DNA of 64,000 nucleotides. Origin: Streptomyces xantholiticus (GTDB lineage Bacteria > Actinomycetota > Actinomycetes > Streptomycetales > Streptomycetaceae). The stretch spans positions 780,137 to 844,136 of the forward strand of contig NZ_BMWB01000001.1 of NCBI RefSeq assembly GCF_014651015.1, written 5' to 3'. Position numbers and translations under genes: made by a program. Shown here in pieces: positions 59,952 to 64,000 of this stretch. Position 1 is the stretch's first letter. The number at the start of each line of letters is the position of its first letter. The notes under the pieces are model-generated. The model did not search any database, was not told where the DNA came from, and saw only the letters and a program-made list of their open reading frames with translations.

Positions 59952-62075
59952 ATGCAGGTCTGGCCGGGACAGGCGTACCCCCTCGGCGCCACGTACGACG
60001 GCGCCGGCACCAACTTCGCGGTGCACTCGGAGGCCGCACACCGGATCGAGCTGTGTCTGCTGCACGACGACGGCTCGGAGACAGCGGTGGAGCTGCGCGA
60101 GACCGACGCGTTCGTGCGGCATGCCTATCTGCCGGGCATCATGCCCGGCCAGCGCTACGGCTTCCGGGTCCACGGCCCGTACGAGCCGGCGCGCGGGCAG
60201 CGCTGCAACTCCGCGAAGCTGCTGCTCGACCCGTACGCGCGTGCGATCAGCGGCTCGGTCGAGTGGAACGAGTCGGTCTACGGCTACCACTTCGGCAGAC
60301 CGGACTCCCGCAACGACCTCGACTCCGCCCCGCACACCATGACCTCGGTGGTCGTCAACCCGTACTTCGACTGGGGCGACGACCGGCTGCCGCGCACCGA
60401 CTACCACCGCACGGTGATCTACGAGGCCCATGTGAAGGGCCTGACCATGCTCCACCCGGAGCTGCCGCCCGAGCTCCGCGGCACCTACGCCGGGCTCGCC
60501 CACCCCGCCGTCATCTCCCATCTGACGGAACTGGGCGTCACCGCGCTGGAATTGATGCCGGTCCACCAGTTCGTCAACGACCACCGACTGGTCGACGCGG
60601 GGCTGGGCAACTACTGGGGCTACAACACCATCGGCTTCTTCGCCCCGCACAACACCTACGCCTCCTGGGGCGACCGCGGTGAGCAGGTGCTCGAGTTCAA
60701 GCAAGCGGTCCGGGCGCTGCACAGGGCGGGCATCGAGGTCATCCTCGACGTGGTCTACAACCACACGGCGGAGGGCAACCACCTTGGCCCCACGCTCTCC
60801 TTCCGCGGCCTGGACAACGAGTCCTACTACCGCCTGATGGAGGACGACCGCCGCTACTACATGGACACCACGGGCACAGGGAACTCGCTGCTCATGCGTA
60901 GTCCCCACGTACTGCAGATGATCATGGACTCGCTGCGCTACTGGGTGACCGAGATGCACGTCGACGGTTTCCGCTTCGACCTCGCCGCGACCCTAGCCCG
61001 CCAGTTCCACGAGGTGGACCGGCTGTCGTCGTTCTTCGACCTGGTGCAGCAGGACCCGGTGGTCAGCCAGGTCAAGCTGATCGCCGAGCCGTGGGACGTC
61101 GGCGAGGGCGGCTACCAGGTGGGGAACTTCCCGCCGCTGTGGACCGAGTGGAACGGGAAGTACCGCGACTGCGTGCGCGACCTGTGGCGCGGCGAACCGC
61201 GCACCCTCGCCGAGTTCGCGTCCCGGCTGACCGGCTCCTCCGACCTGTACCAGGACGACGGCCGGAGGCCACTGGCGTCGATCAACTTCACCACCTGCCA
61301 CGACGGCTTCACCCTGCGCGACCTCGTCTCCTACAACGACAAGCACAACGAGGCCAACGGCGAGAACAACCGCGACGGCGAGAGCCACAACCGGTCGTGG
61401 AACTGCGGGGCCGAGGGCGACACGGACGACGAGGGCGTGCTGGAGCTGCGCGAACGCCAGATGCGCAACTTCATCGCGACGCTGATGCTCTCGCAGGGCG
61501 TGCCGATGCTCAGCCACGGCGACGAGTTCGGCCGCACCCAGGGCGGCAACAACAACGCGTACTGCCAGGACAACGAGCTCGCCTGGGTTCACTGGCCGGA
61601 GCCGGGCGACGACGAGGAGGGCTCGCTGCTGGCGTTCACCAAGACGATGGTGTGGCTGCGGCGCGACCACCCCGTCTTCCGGCGCCGGCGGTTCTTCCAC
61701 GGCCGGCCGGTGGAGGGGACGCACGACGAGCTCACCGACATCGCCTGGTTCACCCCGCAGGGCGACGAGATGGTCGCCAGGGACTGGCAGGCCGCGCACG
61801 CCAAGGCGCTGTCGGTCTTCCTCAACGGTCACGCGATCTCGGAGCCCGGGCCTCGGGGGGAGCGCATCTCGGACGACTCGTTCCTGCTGATGTTCAACGC
61901 GAGTGGGGAGGAGCTGGACTTCACCGTGCCGGTGAGCCACGGCGAGGAGTGGCAGGTCGTCGTGGACACGGCCCGCAAGGAAGGGGTCCCGCCCGGCCAG
62001 GGTCCGATGGTGTCGGCAGGGGACGAGCTGCGGCTGGTGGGCCGCAGCATGACGGTGCTGAGGCGTCCGGCATAG
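59952..62075 (+). CDS. glgX: Glycogen debranching protein GlgX
   Basis: 707 aa from ATG at 59952 with GGAAGAG upstream; MQVWPGQAYPLGATYDGAGT then NFAVHSEAA is the usual GlgX start. An N-terminal CBM48 region (to about residue 140) precedes the GH13 barrel: EVILDVVYNHTAEGN, HVDGFRFDLAATL with the nucleophile Asp, KLIAEPWDVGEGG with the acid/base Glu, and INFTTCHDGFTLRDLVSYND. It hydrolyses alpha-1,6 branches of phosphorylase-limit glycogen and releases maltodextrins. The C-terminal beta-domain ends near 62075. TreY downstream uses maltodextrins, so glycogen can be converted to trehalose. Confidence 0.95.
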   Translation: MQVWPGQAYPLGATYDGAGTNFAVHSEAAHRIELCLLHDDGSETAVELRETDAFVRHAYLPGIMPGQRYGFRVHGPYEPARGQRCNSAKLLLDPYARAISGSVEWNESVYGYHFGRPDSRNDLDSAPHTMTSVVVNPYFDWGDDRLPRTDYHRTVIYEAHVKGLTMLHPELPPELRGTYAGLAHPAVISHLTELGVTALELMPVHQFVNDHRLVDAGLGNYWGYNTIGFFAPHNTYASWGDRGEQVLEFKQAVRALHRAGIEVILDVVYNHTAEGNHLGPTLSFRGLDNESYYRLMEDDRRYYMDTTGTGNSLLMRSPHVLQMIMDSLRYWVTEMHVDGFRFDLAATLARQFHEVDRLSSFFDLVQQDPVVSQVKLIAEPWDVGEGGYQVGNFPPLWTEWNGKYRDCVRDLWRGEPRTLAEFASRLTGSSDLYQDDGRRPLASINFTTCHDGFTLRDLVSYNDKHNEANGENNRDGESHNRSWNCGAEGDTDDEGVLELRERQMRNFIATLMLSQGVPMLSHGDEFGRTQGGNNNAYCQDNELAWVHWPEPGDDEEGSLLAFTKTMVWLRRDHPVFRRRRFFHGRPVEGTHDELTDIAWFTPQGDEMVARDWQAAHAKALSVFLNGHAISEPGPRGERISDDSFLLMFNASGEELDFTVPVSHGEEWQVVVDTARKEGVPPGQGPMVSAGDELRLVGRSMTVLRRPA

Positions 62076-62226
62076 CGCCCGGCGCCGGACGGCGGCCGGT
62101 GTGATGCACATCTAACCGGCCCCGTCCAGGTGGCAGACCCGCGCGTGCCCTCGGTTCACCCGGTCGGCCGATGCGCTCCCCGGGGCCGGGGCGCAGGAAC
62201 CCCTCCGGCCGGGTACGTATGTTCGC

Positions 62227-64000
62227 ATGACGCCCACCTCCACGTACCGGCTTCAGCTCCAGCCCGGCTTCCCCTTCGCGGCCGCCGCGGCCGCCGTGCC
62301 GCACATAGCCGCGCTCGGCGTCTCCCATCTGCATCTGTCACCGGTGCTGGAGGCGGTGCCCGGTTCGACGCACGGCTACGACGTCGTCGACCACAGCCGC
62401 GTCCGCGAGGAGCTGGGCGGCGAGACGGCGCTGCGGGAGCTGTCCCGCACGGCACGGGAACACGGCATGGGGCTCGTCCTGGACATCGTCCCCAACCACA
62501 TGGCCGCGGTTCCTCGCCACAACCACGCGCTGTGGGAGGTGCTGCGCGAGGGGCCGGCATCGCCGTACGCGCGCTGGTTCGACATCGACCTGGAGGCCGG
62601 CGACGGGAAGATCCTGCTGCCGGTCCTCGCCGGGCGCATCGGTGACGAGACGGACAAGATGCACGTCGAGGGGGACGTACTGCACTACGGCGAACAGCGC
62701 TTCCCGTTGCGCGGATCGACGGCTGACCTGCCGATGACCGAACTGCTGGACGCCCAGTGGTACCGCCTCTGCTGGTGGCGGCTGGCCCGCACCGAACTGA
62801 ACTACCGGCGGTTCTTCACCGTCTCGGAGCTGATAGGCGTGCGCGTGGAGGACCCGGAGGTCTTCGACGCCACCCACGCCAAGATCCTCGAGCTGGTACG
62901 GGACGGGGTCGTCGAAGGCCTGCGGGTGGACCACCCCGACGGCGTGGCGGACCCGGAGGGGTATCTGCGCCGGCTCGACGAGGCGACCGGCGGGGACTGC
63001 TGGATCGTCGTGGAGAAGATCCTCACCGGGGACGAGCCGCTGCCGCACAGCTGGCCCGTCGCCGGCACCACGGGGTACGACGCGCTGCGCCGGATCGACG
63101 GCCTGTTCACCGACCCTGCCGGAGCGGCGGAACTGGCCGCCGACCACCGTCGGTTCACCGAGGCGGCCGAGGACTTGGGCGGCCGCTGGGAGGCGACGCG
63201 GCGACGCGCGGCGTACGAGGTGGTGACCCATGAGCTGGCCGCGGAGAGCACCGCGCTCGTGCGCCTCGCCGAGCGGGCGTGCAGCGCCGACCCGCGGCTG
63301 CGCGACCACGCGCCGTGGGCGCTGCGCGACGCGATACGGGAACTGCTGGTCCACGTCCCCGTCTACCGCCCCTACCGGGCGGGCGACGAGGCGGCGCTGC
63401 CCGAAGAGGCGGCTCGCCTGGCGAAGGAGACCTTCACCGTGCCGGACGAGTCGTCCGCCGTCGACCTCGTCCGTGACCTGGCGCTCGGCCGCCTCGGCAC
63501 CGGCCCGGACCACGAGGCGTTCCGCGCCCGCTTCGCGCAGACGGCGTCCGCGCTGCGGGCGAAGTCCGTGGAGGACAAGGCGTTCTACCGGTACGGGCCG
63601 CTGATCTCGGCGAACGAGGTCGGCGGCGAGCCCGGCGAACCGGCCGTCGCCCCGGAGGCGTTCCACGCGTACTGCGCCAAGGTGGCGCGCGACTGGCCCG
63701 CCACGGGGACCGTGCTCACGACGCACGACACCAAGCGCAGTGCGGACGTGCGGGCCCGGATCGCGGTGCTCTCCGAATGTCCCGAGCGCTGGGCGGACTT
63801 CCTCGCGCAGATCACCGAGGATGCGCAGAACGTGCCCGGCGGCACCGCGCCCGACCCGCAGGTCGCGTGGGCCGCCTGGCAGACGGCGGTCGGCTTCGGC
63901 CCGCCCGACGCGGGCCGCCTGGAGACCGCGCTGCTCAAGGCCGTACGGGAGGCCGGCTTGCGCACCAGTTGGACGGAGCCGGACGCGGCGTACGAGAAGG
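62227..64000 (+). CDS. treY: Maltooligosyl trehalose synthase (3' end cut off)
   Basis: 591 codons are visible from ATG at 62227, which opens MTPTSTYRLQLQPGFPFAAA, a standard TreY start. The GH13 motifs are GLVLDIVPNHMAAV, EGLRVDHPDGVADPEGYLRR with the catalytic Asp, CWIVVEKILTGDE with the catalytic Glu, and VLTTHDTKRSADVRARI. It isomerises the reducing-end alpha-1,4 bond of a maltodextrin to alpha-1,1; TreZ, expected downstream, would then release trehalose. The upstream 151 bp contain no ribosome site near the ATG, so translation may be leaderless. The window ends within the gene, roughly 75% through. Confidence 0.95.
   Translation, partial: MTPTSTYRLQLQPGFPFAAAAAAVPHIAALGVSHLHLSPVLEAVPGSTHGYDVVDHSRVREELGGETALRELSRTAREHGMGLVLDIVPNHMAAVPRHNHALWEVLREGPASPYARWFDIDLEAGDGKILLPVLAGRIGDETDKMHVEGDVLHYGEQRFPLRGSTADLPMTELLDAQWYRLCWWRLARTELNYRRFFTVSELIGVRVEDPEVFDATHAKILELVRDGVVEGLRVDHPDGVADPEGYLRRLDEATGGDCWIVVEKILTGDEPLPHSWPVAGTTGYDALRRIDGLFTDPAGAAELAADHRRFTEAAEDLGGRWEATRRRAAYEVVTHELAAESTALVRLAERACSADPRLRDHAPWALRDAIRELLVHVPVYRPYRAGDEAALPEEAARLAKETFTVPDESSAVDLVRDLALGRLGTGPDHEAFRARFAQTASALRAKSVEDKAFYRYGPLISANEVGGEPGEPAVAPEAFHAYCAKVARDWPATGTVLTTHDTKRSADVRARIAVLSECPERWADFLAQITEDAQNVPGGTAPDPQVAWAAWQTAVGFGPPDAGRLETALLKAVREAGLRTSWTEPDAAYEK

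Noticed and set aside
62094..62121. Hairpin GGCCGGT-N14-ACCGGCC between glgX and treY
   Set aside because: Only 7 bp with a 14-nt loop in very GC-rich DNA; too weak to call a terminator.

Overview
The window looks like a chromosomal segment of a Streptomyces-type actinomycete. The evidence is very high GC with strong third-position GC bias, frequent GTG and TTG starts behind GGAGG-type ribosome sites, a secreted subtilisin-inhibitor (SSI) gene, a SAV2148-type HEPN protein, a DUF2637 membrane protein, mycothiol-type enzymes, an IdeR/DmdR-type iron box and a Cys-ending RRHVDLGR-type leader peptide ahead of the sulfur operon. I see no phage, plasmid, rRNA, tRNA, CRISPR array or biosynthetic cluster.

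Layout. 1-3.3 kb: a FecCD permease (cut by the window edge) and its binding lipoprotein, divergent from a cytosolic beta-propeller, with a perfect Fur/Zur-type 7-1-7 palindrome between them. 3.3-5.1 kb: TPR-like protein, Cys-phosphatase and a small membrane protein. 5.4-5.9 kb: a multiply frameshifted trypsin-like protease relic. 5.9-10.7 kb: WD40-like protein, GntR regulator, a FhuF-type iron protein behind an iron box, a DUF2637 protein and an anti-sigma-type ATPase. 10.8-18.1 kb: PoxB, a degenerate PP2C-like protein, a peptidase fragment, a LuxR-type regulator, a DUF456 protein, RsgA and a 23-residue micro-ORF. 18.5-20.4 kb: a lower-GC archaeal-type ATPase with a nuclease-like C-terminus beside a nuclease gene remnant, probably an insertion site. 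20.4-22.2 kb: PHP hydrolase and an SSI inhibitor. 22.4-29.4 kb, all on the minus strand: a KhtTU-type cation/proton antiporter, a channel-like double-RCK protein, a cytosolic binding-protein-fold protein and a two-component system. 29.4-37.8 kb: small regulators and redox enzymes (VOC, AraC, MDR, SDR, YihY, AidB-like dehydrogenase, GAF regulator, GNAT).

37.7-47.2 kb is the best-defined functional unit, a complete assimilatory sulfur operon. It holds a Cys-ending leader peptide, sulfite reductase, a zinc ribbon protein, CysH, CysC, CysD, CysN, a sulfonate-type ABC importer and sirohydrochlorin chelatase. Most of its junctions are 1-4 nt overlaps. It covers sulfur import, sulfate activation to APS, reduction to sulfite and then sulfide, and supply of the siroheme cofactor. 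47.2-53.3 kb: a mycothiol-type DinB protein, a frameshifted nitroreductase with a duplicated tail, DUF1697, a secreted subtilase and an MMPL exporter. 53.4-64 kb: a sugar-type ABC importer operon, an APH-like kinase, a DnaQ-type exonuclease, the SAV2148 HEPN protein, then glgX and treY (cut by the window end) for glycogen-to-trehalose metabolism.

The most unusual items are the Fur/Zur-boxed beta-propeller and importer pair, the RCK channel-like protein with an abnormal selectivity filter, the PP2C-like protein with lost metal ligands, the strongly ribosome-sited micro-ORF ahead of rsgA, the ATPase/nuclease-remnant island, and a set of secreted-protease relics around an intact inhibitor whose reactive site is predicted to be trypsin-directed.
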